Source: Micrococcus endophyticus (GTDB taxonomy: Bacteria > Actinomycetota > Actinomycetes > Actinomycetales > Micrococcaceae). From it: 64,000 nucleotides of DNA. The stretch's first letter is position 1. Each line of letters begins with the position of its first letter. Location: positions 186,001-250,000 of the forward strand of contig NZ_JACHMW010000001.1 of assembly GCF_014205115.1 (NCBI RefSeq), written 5' to 3'. A program made the translations under genes and the position numbers. The notes under the pieces were generated by a model that ran no database searches, was not told where the DNA came from, and saw only the letters and a list, made by a program, of their open reading frames with translations. Below, in pieces: positions 21,616-34,833 of the stretch.

Positions 21616-22674
21616 ATGCAGCGTTCCCCGCGCACTCCCCGCCTGAAGGCCCTCTCCCTCGCCTCCGTCGCCGCCCTCGCCCTCGTGGGCTGCTCCGCCG
21701 GCGGCGCCGCCGAGGCGCCCGCCTCCGGCTCGGAGGACACCGGCTCGGCCGCGGGCTCCGGCTCGGCCTCGGCTCCCGCGGGCGACGGCGTCGCGGCGGG
21801 CGCCACCGTCACGGACATGTCCGGCGCGGAGATCACCCTGCCGGAGGAGATCGACTCCGTGATCACCACGGACAACCGCACCTTCCGCACCCTGGACGAG
21901 TGGGGCGTCGAGCTCTCCGCCGCCCCCAAGCAGCTCATGTTCAAGGGCGAGGGCGGCCCCGGCTACCTCCAGGACGACGAGGTGGCCGACATCGGCAACC
22001 ACCGCGAGCCGGACATGGAGGTCTTCGTGACCGCCGAGCCCGACGTCGTCTTCAACGGCCAGCGCTTCAACGAGCGCAAGGCCGAGATCGACGAGCTCAC
22101 CGGCGACGCCGCCGTGATCGACACGAACTTCGACCCGAAGCAGAAGCCGATGGACGAGGGCCTCAAGGAGCTCACGACGCTCCTGGGCGAGGCCACCGGC
22201 CACCAGGCCGACGCCGCGGCGCTCAACAAGGAGTTCGACGACGCCGTCGCGAAGGCCAAGGAGGCCTACGACTCCGAGCAGACCGTCATGGGCCTGATCT
22301 CCACCGGCGGCGAGCTCTCCTACGTGGCCCCGGGCACCGGCCGCTCCATCGGCCCGATGTTCGACATCCTCGGCCTCACCCCGGCCCTCGAGCAGGCCGG
22401 CTCCGACAACCACCAGGGCGACGACATCTCCGTCGAGGCCATCGCCCAGTCCAACCCGGACTGGCTGATCGTCATGGACCGGGACGCCGCCACCGGCGAG
22501 GCCAACGCCACCGCCGCCGAGCTCATCGAGCGCTCCGAGGCGCTCAAGGACGTGACCGCCGTCAAGGAGGGCAACATCGTCTACCTGCCCCAGGACTTCT
22601 ACGTCGCCGAGGACATCCAGAACTACACCACCGTGATGGACGACCTCGCGAAGGCCTTCGAAGGCGCCCGGTGA
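21616..22674 (+). CDS. Iron-siderophore ABC transporter, substrate-binding lipoprotein
   Basis: An exported lipoprotein of 352 residues: a signal helix, then LALVGC with lipidated Cys26, an acidic Ser/Gly linker (about 28-58) and a FepB/FatB-type binding fold (PEEIDSVITTDNRTFRTLDEWGV, PDVVFNGQRFNERKAEIDEL, NPDWLIVMDRDAATGEAN). AGGAG lies 6 nt before the ATG. Followed by two permeases and an ATPase with overlapping ends, it completes a ferric-siderophore importer; the siderophore (catecholate or hydroxamate) cannot be told. Confidence 0.9.
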   Translation: MQRSPRTPRLKALSLASVAALALVGCSAGGAAEAPASGSEDTGSAAGSGSASAPAGDGVAAGATVTDMSGAEITLPEEIDSVITTDNRTFRTLDEWGVELSAAPKQLMFKGEGGPGYLQDDEVADIGNHREPDMEVFVTAEPDVVFNGQRFNERKAEIDELTGDAAVIDTNFDPKQKPMDEGLKELTTLLGEATGHQADAAALNKEFDDAVAKAKEAYDSEQTVMGLISTGGELSYVAPGTGRSIGPMFDILGLTPALEQAGSDNHQGDDISVEAIAQSNPDWLIVMDRDAATGEANATAAELIERSEALKDVTAVKEGNIVYLPQDFYVAEDIQNYTTVMDDLAKAFEGAR

Positions 22675-23726
22675 CCGACCTGCACCCCGGTGTCGCCGAC
22701 GCCCGGACCCGGCTCCCCGAGCCCGGTCCGGGCGAACGCGTGTGCTGGGTACCCCCCGCCGTCCTCCGCCCCCAGCGCTCCCGCTGGCAGCGCACCTGGC
22801 CGCTGCTGGCCGGCGTCGCCGTGACCGTGCTCCTGGCCGTGGTCTCCCTCTTCGTGGGCGTCTACGACGTCGGCGCGGAGGGTGGGCGCGAGATGTTCGC
22901 CATCACGCGCGTCCCGCGCACGGTCGCCCTCGTGCTGGCCGGCGCGTCCATGGCCATGTGCGGCCTGATCATGCAGCTCATGACACAGAACCGCTTCGTG
23001 GAGCCCAGCACCACCGGCACCACCGAGTGGGCCGGGCTGGGGCTGCTCGTCACCATGATCCTGATCCCCGGGGCGAGCATCGTCACCCGGATGACCGGCG
23101 CCGTGCTCTTCGCGTTCGTCGGGACCATGGTCTTCTTCCTCTTCCTGCGCCGCGTGCGGCTGCAGTCTTCCCTGATCGTGCCGATCGTGGGCATCATGCT
23201 CGGCGCCGTCGTCGGCGCCGCCTCCACCTTCCTCGCCCTGCAGACGGACATGCTCCAGCAGGTCGGGGCGTGGTTCGCCGGCTCCTTCACCTCCGTGGTG
23301 CGCGGCCGCTACGAGCTCCTGTTCCTCGTGCTGGTCGTCTGCGTGGCCGTGTTCGTGATCGCCGACCGCTTCACCGTGGCCGGCCTCGGCAAGGACGTGG
23401 CCACCAACGTGGGCCTCAACTACAACGCGGTGATCCTCACCGGCGTGGCCATGGTGGCCGTGGCCACCGGCGTGGTGACGGTGGTGATCGGCGCCCTGCC
23501 CTTCCTGGGGCTCGTGGTGCCCAACATCGTCTCCATGGTGCGCGGCGACAACCTGCGCACGAACCTGCCGTGGGTGGTCATGGTCGGCATCTGGGTGGTC
23601 ATCGTGTGCGACCTGATCGGACGCACCGTGATCGCCCCCTTCGAGGTGCCGATCTCCCTGATCCTCGGCCTCGTGGGCGCCGTCGTGTTCCTCGGACTCC
23701 TGATCCGGCAGGCCAAGCATGGCTGA
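22671..23726 (+). CDS. Siderophore ABC transporter permease (FecCD family), first
   Basis: A 351-residue FecCD/BtuC-type permease with about 8-9 membrane segments. ITRVPRTVALVLAGASMAMCGLIMQ is the family N-terminal signature, and GALPFLGLVVPNIVSMVRG the conserved coupling region facing the ATPase. The GTG start at 22671 overlaps the lipoprotein stop (GTGA). The next permease begins 8 nt inside its end, so the four transport genes are one coupled unit. Confidence 0.92.
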   Translation: MTDLHPGVADARTRLPEPGPGERVCWVPPAVLRPQRSRWQRTWPLLAGVAVTVLLAVVSLFVGVYDVGAEGGREMFAITRVPRTVALVLAGASMAMCGLIMQLMTQNRFVEPSTTGTTEWAGLGLLVTMILIPGASIVTRMTGAVLFAFVGTMVFFLFLRRVRLQSSLIVPIVGIMLGAVVGAASTFLALQTDMLQQVGAWFAGSFTSVVRGRYELLFLVLVVCVAVFVIADRFTVAGLGKDVATNVGLNYNAVILTGVAMVAVATGVVTVVIGALPFLGLVVPNIVSMVRGDNLRTNLPWVVMVGIWVVIVCDLIGRTVIAPFEVPISLILGLVGAVVFLGLLIRQAKHG

Positions 23727-24807
23727 GCCCTCGACCATGCGCCCCGGGCGGATCCCCGCCCCCGTCGGCGGCTCCACCGCCGCCGGCCCCGCCGAGACCG
23801 ACGCCCCCCGGACCTCCGGCGCGTTCACCACCCGCCGGGACCGCGTCCGCTACGTCCTCGTGGTGGCCGTCCTCGCCGTCGTCGCCGTGCTCTCCACCGC
23901 CGGCATCCTGCTGTGGGGCAACGAGGCCGAGCCGGGATCCCGCGCGTTCTGGATGATCGCCGGCATGCGCCTGGACTCCCTCGGCGTGATCGCGATCGTG
24001 GCGCTGTGCCACTCGTTCGCCACCGTCAGCTTCCACACCGTCACCGGCAACCGCATCATCACGCCGTCGATCATGGGCTTCGAGGCGCTGTACACCGCCG
24101 TCCAGACGGGCGCCGTGTACGTGCTCGGCGCCGCGGGGATCGGCGTGGTCACCGGCACCGGGCCGTTCCTGGCCCAGGCGGCGCTCATGGTGGTGCTGGC
24201 CACCGTGCTCTACTCGTGGCTGCTCTCCCGGCCCTACGGGTCCATCCACCTGATGCTGCTGGTGGGGGTCGTGCTCGGCGGCGGCCTGGCCGCGCTCAGC
24301 ACGTTCATGCAGCGGCTGCTGGACCCCAACTCGTTCGACGTGCTCTCCGCCCGGCTCTTCGGCAACATCTCCAACGCGCGGTCCGAGTACGTGGCGATCG
24401 CCGCGCCGATCGTCGTCGTCGTGTGCCTGGTGCTGTGGCTGCGCTCGCGGCGCATGAACGTGCTGGCGCTCGGCGCGGACTCCGCCACCAACCTCGGGCT
24501 GCACCACCGGCGCGAGCTGATGGTCACCCTGCTGCTGGTGTCCGTGCTCATGGCCATGACCACCGCGCTCGTGGGGCCCATGACCTTCCTCGGGTTCCTG
24601 GTGGCCACGCTGGCGTACAGCCTGGTGGACACCCATGACCACCGCATGGTGCTGCCCGTGGCCGCCCTCGGCGCGTACGCGGTGCTCACCCTCGCCTACT
24701 TCGTGCTGCGGCACGTGTTCTACGCGGGAGGTGCGGTCACGGTGATCATCGAGCTCGTCGGCGGCATCACCTTCCTGATCGTCGTGATGAGAAAGGGACG
24801 TCTGTGA
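23719..24807 (+). CDS. Siderophore ABC transporter permease (FecCD family), second
   Basis: A 362-residue FecCD-family permease. A roughly 50-residue cytosolic N-terminus rich in Pro/Ala precedes the membrane segments. GMRLDSLGVIAIVALCHSFA and VGPMTFLGFLVATLAYSLV correspond to the conserved N-terminal and coupling-helix regions. It overlaps the first permease by 8 nt and the ATPase by 4 nt, as expected for a heterodimeric channel with balanced synthesis. Confidence 0.91.
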   Translation: MAEPSTMRPGRIPAPVGGSTAAGPAETDAPRTSGAFTTRRDRVRYVLVVAVLAVVAVLSTAGILLWGNEAEPGSRAFWMIAGMRLDSLGVIAIVALCHSFATVSFHTVTGNRIITPSIMGFEALYTAVQTGAVYVLGAAGIGVVTGTGPFLAQAALMVVLATVLYSWLLSRPYGSIHLMLLVGVVLGGGLAALSTFMQRLLDPNSFDVLSARLFGNISNARSEYVAIAAPIVVVVCLVLWLRSRRMNVLALGADSATNLGLHHRRELMVTLLLVSVLMAMTTALVGPMTFLGFLVATLAYSLVDTHDHRMVLPVAALGAYAVLTLAYFVLRHVFYAGGAVTVIIELVGGITFLIVVMRKGRL

Positions 24808-25559
24808 TCGAGCTGCGCGGCGTGGTCAAGCGCCACAGCGACGAGGTGTGCATCGGACCCGTGGACCTCGACATCGAGGCCGGAGGCATCACCGCGCTCG
24901 TCGGACCCAACGGGGCCGGCAAGTCCACGGTGCTGACCATGATCGGCCGGCTCCAGGACGTGGACGCCGGCACGATCGCCGTGGGCGGGCAGGACATCAC
25001 CTCGACGCCGTCGCGCCGGATCGCGCAGACCCTGTCGATCCTGCGCCAGGAGAACCACTTCGTCACCCGGCTGACCGTGCGCCAGCTGGTGGGCTTCGGC
25101 CGCTACCCGTACACGCAGGGGCGCCTCACGCTCGAGGACGAGCGGTACGTGTCCGAGGCGATCGACTTCCTCAACCTCGGCCCCTTCGAGAACCGCTACC
25201 TGGACCAGCTCTCCGGCGGCCAGCGCCAGCGCGCGTATGTGGCCATGGTGCTCGCCCAGAACACCGAGTACGTGCTGCTCGACGAGCCGCTGAACAACCT
25301 GGACATGCAGCATTCCGTGCAGATGATGCAGCAGCTGCGACGAGCCGCGGACATGCTGGGCCGCACCGTGGTGATCGTGCTGCACGACATCAACTTCGCC
25401 GCCCGCTACGCCGACCACATCGTGGCCATGGGCGACGGCCAGGTGGTGGAGACCGGCACCCCCGGCGAGATCCTGCGCCCCGAGGTGCTCGAGCGCATCT
25501 TCCGCACCCCGTGCAGCGTGGTGGACGGCCCCCACGGGCCCCTGGCCGTGTACTACTGA
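24804..25559 (+). CDS. Siderophore ABC transporter ATP-binding protein
   Basis: A 251-residue FecE/FepC-type ATPase powering iron-siderophore uptake. Walker A is GPNGAGKST (about residues 34-42), the signature LSGGQRQRAYVAM, Walker B YVLLDEPLNNLD, and the switch histidine is in VIVLHDINFA. The GTG start overlaps the permease stop (GTGA). It is the last gene of the iron-box operon. Confidence 0.95.
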   Translation: MIELRGVVKRHSDEVCIGPVDLDIEAGGITALVGPNGAGKSTVLTMIGRLQDVDAGTIAVGGQDITSTPSRRIAQTLSILRQENHFVTRLTVRQLVGFGRYPYTQGRLTLEDERYVSEAIDFLNLGPFENRYLDQLSGGQRQRAYVAMVLAQNTEYVLLDEPLNNLDMQHSVQMMQQLRRAADMLGRTVVIVLHDINFAARYADHIVAMGDGQVVETGTPGEILRPEVLERIFRTPCSVVDGPHGPLAVYY

Positions 25560-25639
25560 CGGCCGCGGGGGAGCGGGGCCGGGTGCGTCGGGGGAGCGGG
25601 GCGGGGCGGGCTCCAGCTCCGCTCCTCGCGTCCTCGCTC

Positions 25640-25694
25640 GGCGTTGCGCTCACGACTCGCCGCGTGCCGTTTCCTCAGACGGCGAGTCGTGAGC
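25640..25694. repeat. Stem-loop repeat downstream of the DUF559 gene
   Basis: A perfect 14-bp stem (25648-25661 with 25681-25694) around a 19-nt loop. The outer arm 25640-25662 recurs inverted at 26821-26843 with 21 of 23 matches. It may terminate the DUF559 transcript or mark one end of a small mobile cassette. Confidence 0.75.
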
Positions 25695-25730
25695 ACGACG
25701 GCGCTGCTGCAGCTGGGCGATGACACTGCG

Positions 25731-26648
25731 CTAGCCCTCGGCGTGGTCCGCAGCGGTGATCCGCATCGGCGTCACGCCGTAGGAGAGCAGGCGCCGGTCC
25801 CGGCGCGCGTCCCGGGCCTGCTGCTGCCGGTCGAGGTGATGCTCCCCGTCGTACTCGAGGGCGACCCGGAGGTCGACGAAGTACAGGTCCGACTCGGCCA
25901 GTGCGGGATCGTCGGGGGCGACCTTGTGCTGGAGCAGGGGCTCGCCCAGGCCCGCGTCGATGAGCGCCAGGCGGGCGTGGGTCTCCATGGCGGAGTCCGC
26001 TCCGACGCGGACCCGCCCCAGGGCGGCACGGGCCCGGCCGACGCCGTGGAACGGGGCGAGCGCCTCGAGGACCTCGGCCAGGCGTTCGACGGTGGTGCGC
26101 GGCGGAAGCCGCCCGCCGCCCGCCCACGGGTGCCGGACGAGATGGTCGCCGGCGGCGACGAGGTCCGCCTCATCCCAGCGCGGACGGAGGGCGCACAGAT
26201 CCGCCCAGGTCCGCTCCGGGCTCGTGACCGTGAGCCCGTGGACCACGCTGCTGTGCTCCGGCGGCACGGTCCGGCGGTGCACCCGCACGCCGGGACGGCG
26301 GACGTCGCGAGGAGTCGAGACGGAGACGGGCTCGGGGGCGTCGACGGCACGGTCCAGGGGGCGGGGGATCCCGTGCGGGTGGGCGGCGGTGGCGTGGGAG
26401 AGCACCGCGTCCGGCCGCAGGCGCTGCAGGGCGGTCAGATCCTCGACGGTCCAGGAGTGCGGCGGGGTGGCGAAGCCGAGCCCGGTCCAGGTCGGGGGAG
26501 TGCCCACGGACTGGACGCGGGCGCCGTGCAGCGGCACTGCCAGGTCCTGGCGCCGCAACCGGGACCGGCTCGCGCCCTTGGCGCGGGCCTCGGCCACGGT
26601 GAAGACGAGCGGAAGCGGAGGCAGGCGGGTGCGGGACGTCGTCGTCAT
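25731..26648 (-). CDS. DUF559 (Vsr-like nuclease fold) protein with AbiEi-like N-terminus
   Basis: A 305-residue protein. The N-terminal half ([20 protein letters not shown], then [14 protein letters not shown]) resembles the winged-helix and AbiEi-like region often fused to DUF559. The C-terminus holds [20 protein letters not shown], the D...ExDGxxH core of the very-short-patch/PD-(D/E)XK-like nuclease fold. Activity is unproven, and these genes usually stand alone. The ATG at 26648 gives the natural N-terminus. It is transcribed against its neighbours and enclosed by two inverted stem-loop repeats, suggesting recent acquisition. Confidence 0.75.
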   Translation of the reverse strand: MTTTSRTRLPPLPLVFTVAEARAKGASRSRLRRQDLAVPLHGARVQSVGTPPTWTGLGFATPPHSWTVEDLTALQRLRPDAVLSHATAAHPHGIPRPLDRAVDAPEPVSVSTPRDVRRPGVRVHRRTVPPEHSSVVHGLTVTSPERTWADLCALRPRWDEADLVAAGDHLVRHPWAGGGRLPPRTTVERLAEVLEALAPFHGVGRARAALGRVRVGADSAMETHARLALIDAGLGEPLLQHKVAPDDPALAESDLYFVDLRVALEYDGEHHLDRQQQARDARRDRRLLSYGVTPMRITAADHAEG

Positions 26649-26786
26649 GGGGGAGATGCTCCCTGGATGACGGCCCCGGAGGCGCCGGGGCGGCGGGCGC
26701 CGTGGACACGATGCGGCCGGGCGTGGGCTGTGCAGGAGTGCCCGACGACGGAGGCCCGGCGCAGCAGGGGGCCCGCAGCGCCCGTG

Positions 26787-26843
26787 GCGCTCACGACGCG
26801 CCGCACGACGGACCGGCCGACGGCGTGTTGTGAGCGCAACGCC
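26787..26843. repeat. Stem-loop repeat upstream of the DUF559 gene
   Basis: A 17-bp stem (26787-26803 with 26821-26837, two G:T pairs) around a 17-nt loop. All arms of this repeat and of the one at 25640 share GCTCACRACDCGCC. The rest of the 576-nt gap between the DUF559 gene and groES shows nothing else until the CIRCE elements. Confidence 0.75.
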
Positions 26844-27021
26844 ACCGGGCGGGACGGGGGAACGGCCGGAGAGAAAGTGGAGGGGGAACGGTCCGGCGGG
26901 ACCGGGCTGGGAGGTCGGCCGGGGAGAGGGGCAGTGGGCCAGCAGCCGGGCGAGCGGCTCGGCGGCCGCCCCGCCCCGAGAGCCGCCCCGCCACCGCCCC
27001 CTCCGCCCCTGGCGGACACGG

Positions 27022-27048
27022 CTGGCACTCATGTTGAAGGAGTGCCAA
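27022..27048. promoter_or_regulatory. CIRCE element 1 (HrcA operator)
   Basis: CTGGCACTC-N9-GAGTGCCAA is a perfect 8-bp inverted repeat of the CIRCE type (consensus TTAGCACTC-N9-GAGTGCTAA). It covers the predicted -35 hexamer TTGAAG (27034-27039). Confidence 0.9.
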
Positions 27049-27063
27049 AGCCCGGAGTAGAGT
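27034..27063 (+). promoter_or_regulatory. groESL promoter
   Basis: TTGAAG (27034-27039) and TAGAGT (27058-27063), separated by 18 nt, predict a start near 27070. That leaves a leader of about 155 nt before groES and places both CIRCE copies over the promoter and start. Confidence 0.6.
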
Positions 27064-27068
27064 CAGGG

Positions 27069-27095
27069 CTGGCACTCGGGGGTACCGGGTGCCAA
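27069..27095. promoter_or_regulatory. CIRCE element 2 (HrcA operator)
   Basis: CTGGCACTC-N9-GGGTGCCAA, with one mismatch in the right arm, begins at the predicted transcription start. It is the second of a tandem CIRCE pair, centre to centre 47 nt. Confidence 0.8.
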
Positions 27096-27224
27096 TGCCC
27101 GAGGTGGACCGTCCGGCACCGCGACGACGGAGGGTCTGACGCCCGTGGCACACCCGCAGACCACAGCATCAGCGGACCGGCGAGCCCGCCGGAGCCGCAC
27201 GTCGACGAAGAAGGAGTGTGCAGC

Positions 27225-27521
27225 ATGTCTGTCTCCATCAAGCCCCTCGAGGATCGCATCGTTGTCCGCCCCCTGGAGGCCGAGCAGACCACCGCGTCCG
27301 GCCTCGTGATCCCGGACACCGCCAAGGAGAAGCCGCAGGAGGGCCAGGTCGTGGCCGTGGGCCCGGGCCGGGTCGCCGAGAACGGCAACCGCGTGCCCGT
27401 CGACGTCGCCGAGGGCGACGTGGTGCTGTACTCCAAGTACGGCGGCACCGAGGTCAAGGTCGGCGGCGAGGAGTACCTGGTGCTCTCCGCCCGCGACGTG
27501 CTGGCCGTCGTCACCAAGTGA
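27225..27521 (+). CDS. groES: Co-chaperonin GroES
   Basis: Ten-kDa lid of the GroEL chaperonin, 98 residues. [20 protein letters not shown] and [15 protein letters not shown] (mobile loop) are the standard signatures, with [15 protein letters not shown] at the end. AAGGAG sits 8 nt before the ATG. It is transcribed from the CIRCE-controlled promoter; groEL follows 108 nt later beyond a strong hairpin. Confidence 0.97.
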   Translation: MSVSIKPLEDRIVVRPLEAEQTTASGLVIPDTAKEKPQEGQVVAVGPGRVAENGNRVPVDVAEGDVVLYSKYGGTEVKVGGEEYLVLSARDVLAVVTK

Positions 27522-27533
27522 CCCCGCCGCGAC

Positions 27534-27581
27534 GGGCCCGGTGAGCGGCGCGCACCGCACCGGTGCGCGCCCGCCGGGCCC
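27534..27581 (+). other. Strong hairpin between groES and groEL
   Basis: Outer arms GGGCCCG/CGGGCCC (27534-27540, 27575-27581) and a perfect 10-bp inner stem (27548-27557, 27561-27570) with a 3-nt loop. It could be an RNA-processing or partial-termination site that sets the groES:groEL ratio. Confidence 0.65.
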
Positions 27582-27611
27582 CTCGCGTCTCCGCTCCCCC
27601 CGACTCTCTGA

Positions 27612-29231
<1,620 letters not shown>

Positions 29232-29242
29232 TCCGCGTGGTC

Positions 29243-29288
29243 ACACGGGACCGGCCCCTCACCTTCGGGTGAGGGGCCGGTCCCGTGT
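29243..29288 (+). terminator. 21-bp terminator hairpin after groEL
   Basis: A perfect 21-bp stem (29243-29263 with 29268-29288) capped by a TTCG loop, starting 12 nt after the groEL stop. No U-run follows. Confidence 0.88.
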
Positions 29289-29335
29289 CCGGGGGCGTGC
29301 GGCGGGGGCGGGGTCGGCGCCGGTGCCGGTGCCTA

Positions 29336-29426
29336 GCCTCCCGTTTCCCGCACGAAAGTGCTCCGGCAGCCTCCCGTTTCCCGCACGAAAGCGCCCCCGG
29401 AGGCTCCCGTCTTCCGCACGAAACGG
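29336..29426. repeat. Three tandem copies of a 33-nt repeat
   Basis: Copies begin at 29336, 29369 and 29402, exactly 33 nt apart. The conserved part is GCCTCCCGTTTCCCGCACGA followed by AAG/AAC; about 10 nt vary between copies. The same repeat occurs twice at 54794-54851. Both sites lie between convergent gene ends, beside a terminator hairpin. Confidence 0.85.
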
Positions 29427-29484
29427 GATTCCGGGGCTCCGGGGGCGTCGAGGCGCCGCGCGCCAGCGGGCCGGCGGGCCGGGG

Positions 29485-32654
<3,170 letters not shown>

Positions 32655-32666
32655 CGGGCGGGACCT

Positions 32667-32714
32667 GCGCGCCGAGGCGGCGCCGACGACACGGTCGGCG
32701 CCGCCTCGGCGCGC
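32667..32714 (+). terminator. 21-bp terminator hairpin after guaB
   Basis: A perfect 21-bp stem (32667-32687 with 32694-32714), 6-nt loop. The guaB3 -10 box begins 6 nt after it, so guaB and guaB3 are separately transcribed. Confidence 0.85.
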
Positions 32715-32720
32715 CTGGGC

Positions 32721-32726
32721 TAGGCT
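32721..32726 (+). promoter_or_regulatory. -10 box of guaB3 (leaderless type)
   Basis: TAGGCT ends 6 nt before the GTG at 32733. Confidence 0.6.
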
Positions 32727-32732
32727 GGACCG

Positions 32733-33869
32733 GTGACGAATCAGATTGAGATCGGCCGCGGCAAGCGCGGTCGCCGGGCCTTCTCCCTCGACGACGTCTC
32801 GGTGGTGCCCGCGCGGCGCACCCGGGATCCCAAGGACGTCAGCCTCACCTGGCGCATCGACGCCTACACGTTCGAGATGCCCGTGATCGGCGCCCCCATG
32901 GACTCCGTGATGAGCCCGGAGACCGCCATCGCCCTCGGCCGCCTCGGCGGCCTCGGCGTGCTCAACCTCGAGGGCCTGTGGACCCGTCACGAGGACCCCC
33001 GTCCCCTCCTCGAGGAGATCGCCGCCCTCGAGGCCGGCCCGGACGGCACCGAGGCCACGCGCCGGCTGCAGGAGGCCTACGCGGCCCCCATCCGCGCCGA
33101 GCTGATCACCGAGCGCCTCGCGCAGATCCGCGAGGCCGGCGTCGTGGTGGCCGGCTCGCTCACCCCGCAGAACACGCAGGAGTTCTACAAGACCGTGCTC
33201 GCCGCTGGCGTGGACCTGTTCGTCATCCGCGGCACCACCGTCTCGGCCGAGCACGTCTCGTCCTCGCACGAGCCGCTGGACCTCAAGCAGTTCATCTACG
33301 AGCTGGACGTGCCCGTGATCGTGGGCGGCGCGGCCGGCTACACCCCGGCCCTGCACCTGATGCGCACCGGCGCGGCCGGCGTGCTCGTGGGCTTCGGTGG
33401 CGGCTCCTCCACCACAACGCGCCGCGCCATGGGCATCCGCGTGCCGATGGCCACGGCCATCGCGGACATCGCCGAGGCCCGCCGCGACTACATGGACGAG
33501 TCCGGCGGCCGCTACGTGCACGTGATCGCCGACGGCGGCGTCTCCACGTCCGGCGAGATCGTCAAGGCCCTCGCCATGGGCGCCGACGCCGTGGTCCTGG
33601 GCGCCGCCCTGGCGCGCGCCACGGACGCCCCCGGCGGCGGCTGGCACTGGGGCCTCGAGGCCGCCCACCCGGAGCTGCCGCGCGGGCACCGCACGCACGT
33701 GGGACAGGTGGCGCCGCTCGAGGAGGTCCTGTGGGGCCCCGGGCACCATGCCGACGGCACCTCCAACCTCATGGGCGGGCTGAAGCGCGCCATGGCCACC
33801 TCCGGCTACACCGAGCTCAAGGACTTCCAGAAGGTGGAGGTCCTGGTGACCCCCACCCAGACCGTCTGA
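32733..33869 (+). CDS. guaB3: GuaB3 family IMP dehydrogenase-related protein
   Basis: A 378-residue IMPDH paralogue typical of actinobacteria. FSLDDVSVVPARRTRDPKDV and FEMPVIGAPMDSVMSPETA match the family; there are no CBS domains. The loop that carries the catalytic Cys in IMPDH reads GFGGGSSTTTRRAMG, with no Cys, so it is unlikely to work as a standard IMPDH. Its real role is unsettled. The GTG start is directly preceded by a -10 box. Confidence 0.88.
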   Translation: MTNQIEIGRGKRGRRAFSLDDVSVVPARRTRDPKDVSLTWRIDAYTFEMPVIGAPMDSVMSPETAIALGRLGGLGVLNLEGLWTRHEDPRPLLEEIAALEAGPDGTEATRRLQEAYAAPIRAELITERLAQIREAGVVVAGSLTPQNTQEFYKTVLAAGVDLFVIRGTTVSAEHVSSSHEPLDLKQFIYELDVPVIVGGAAGYTPALHLMRTGAAGVLVGFGGGSSTTTRRAMGIRVPMATAIADIAEARRDYMDESGGRYVHVIADGGVSTSGEIVKALAMGADAVVLGAALARATDAPGGGWHWGLEAAHPELPRGHRTHVGQVAPLEEVLWGPGHHADGTSNLMGGLKRAMATSGYTELKDFQKVEVLVTPTQTV

Positions 33870-33921
33870 CCGCCGCCGCCCCGCCTCGGGGCGGCACCCC
33901 GACCGGAAGAGTTGATGCGGG

Positions 33922-34833
33922 TTGCTGCGCACCGCCCTCAAGCCCGTCTGGCTGGCCACCCTGGTCCTCGCCCTGGTGGCGGCCGGCCTCTTCGTGGCGC
34001 TGTCCAAGTGGCAGTTCGAGACCGCGGAGACCAACGCTCCGCCGCCGCGCACCCAGACCGAGCAGCCTGTCCCGCTGACGGACCACGTCCGCCCCTACGA
34101 GCCGCTGCTGGCCCGTGACGCGGACCAGGTGGTCACGGTCCCGGGCGAGTTCCTGCCGGACACGGACGTCCTCGTCGGGCCCCGCCTGCTGCGCGGCGAC
34201 GAGGGCTTCTGGACGGTGTCCGCGTTCCGCGTGGCCGGTGCGCCGGACGGCGAGGTCATCCCGGTGGTGCGCGGCTGGTCGGCGGGCGCCGACGTCGTCG
34301 ACCCGGCCCCGCAGGGCGACGTCACCGTCACGGGCCGCCTGCTGCCCCCGGACGGGCCCCTGCCGCGGACGGCCGCCGAGGCCGACACCGCCGACCGCCT
34401 GCTCTACGCCAGCCTCGCCCCCGGCCAGCTGGTGAACGTGTGGGACGAGCCCTCCTACGCCGCGTTCGTGGCCGCCTTCGAGGTGGCCGACGCCGCCGGC
34501 GCCGAGGTGGGGGCGGGCGCGAGCGAGGGCGGGCTGGAGCCCGTGTGGGTCGCCCCGCAGCCGGAGGAGACCGAGGTCATCTGGCTGAACGTGTTCTACG
34601 CGGTGGAGTGGATCCTCTTCGCCGGCTTCGCGCTGTTCCTGTGGTGGCGGTTCGTCCGCGACGACCACCTCCGCGACGAGCGCGAGCGCGAGCTGGACGA
34701 GGAGTGGGCGGCGCAGTGGCGCGCCGAGGAGCTCGCCCGCCGCCGCGAGGAGGCCCGCCTGGCGAAGGAGCGCGCCTACGCCGCGCAGGCCGCGGCCCGA
34801 CCATCGACCGACCCCGAGGAGAACCGGCCATGA
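33922..34833 (+). CDS. SURF1-like cytochrome oxidase assembly protein
   Basis: A 303-residue membrane protein with two helices, at about 10-28 and 225-243, and an extracytoplasmic domain between, the SURF1 layout. [11 protein letters not shown] near the start and [20 protein letters not shown] then [11 protein letters not shown] are family-like. SURF1 proteins help insert heme into aa3-type oxidases. No ATG or GTG is available in frame after the stop at 33913, so TTG 33922 is the start. The C-terminus is a charged coiled-coil-like helix. The next ATG overlaps its stop. Confidence 0.8.
   Translation: MLRTALKPVWLATLVLALVAAGLFVALSKWQFETAETNAPPPRTQTEQPVPLTDHVRPYEPLLARDADQVVTVPGEFLPDTDVLVGPRLLRGDEGFWTVSAFRVAGAPDGEVIPVVRGWSAGADVVDPAPQGDVTVTGRLLPPDGPLPRTAAEADTADRLLYASLAPGQLVNVWDEPSYAAFVAAFEVADAAGAEVGAGASEGGLEPVWVAPQPEETEVIWLNVFYAVEWILFAGFALFLWWRFVRDDHLRDERERELDEEWAAQWRAEELARRREEARLAKERAYAAQAAARPSTDPEENRP

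Noticed and set aside
29336-29426. Short CRISPR array
   Set aside because: Three conserved 23-nt blocks separated by only about 10 nt, no unique spacers of normal length, and no cas genes.
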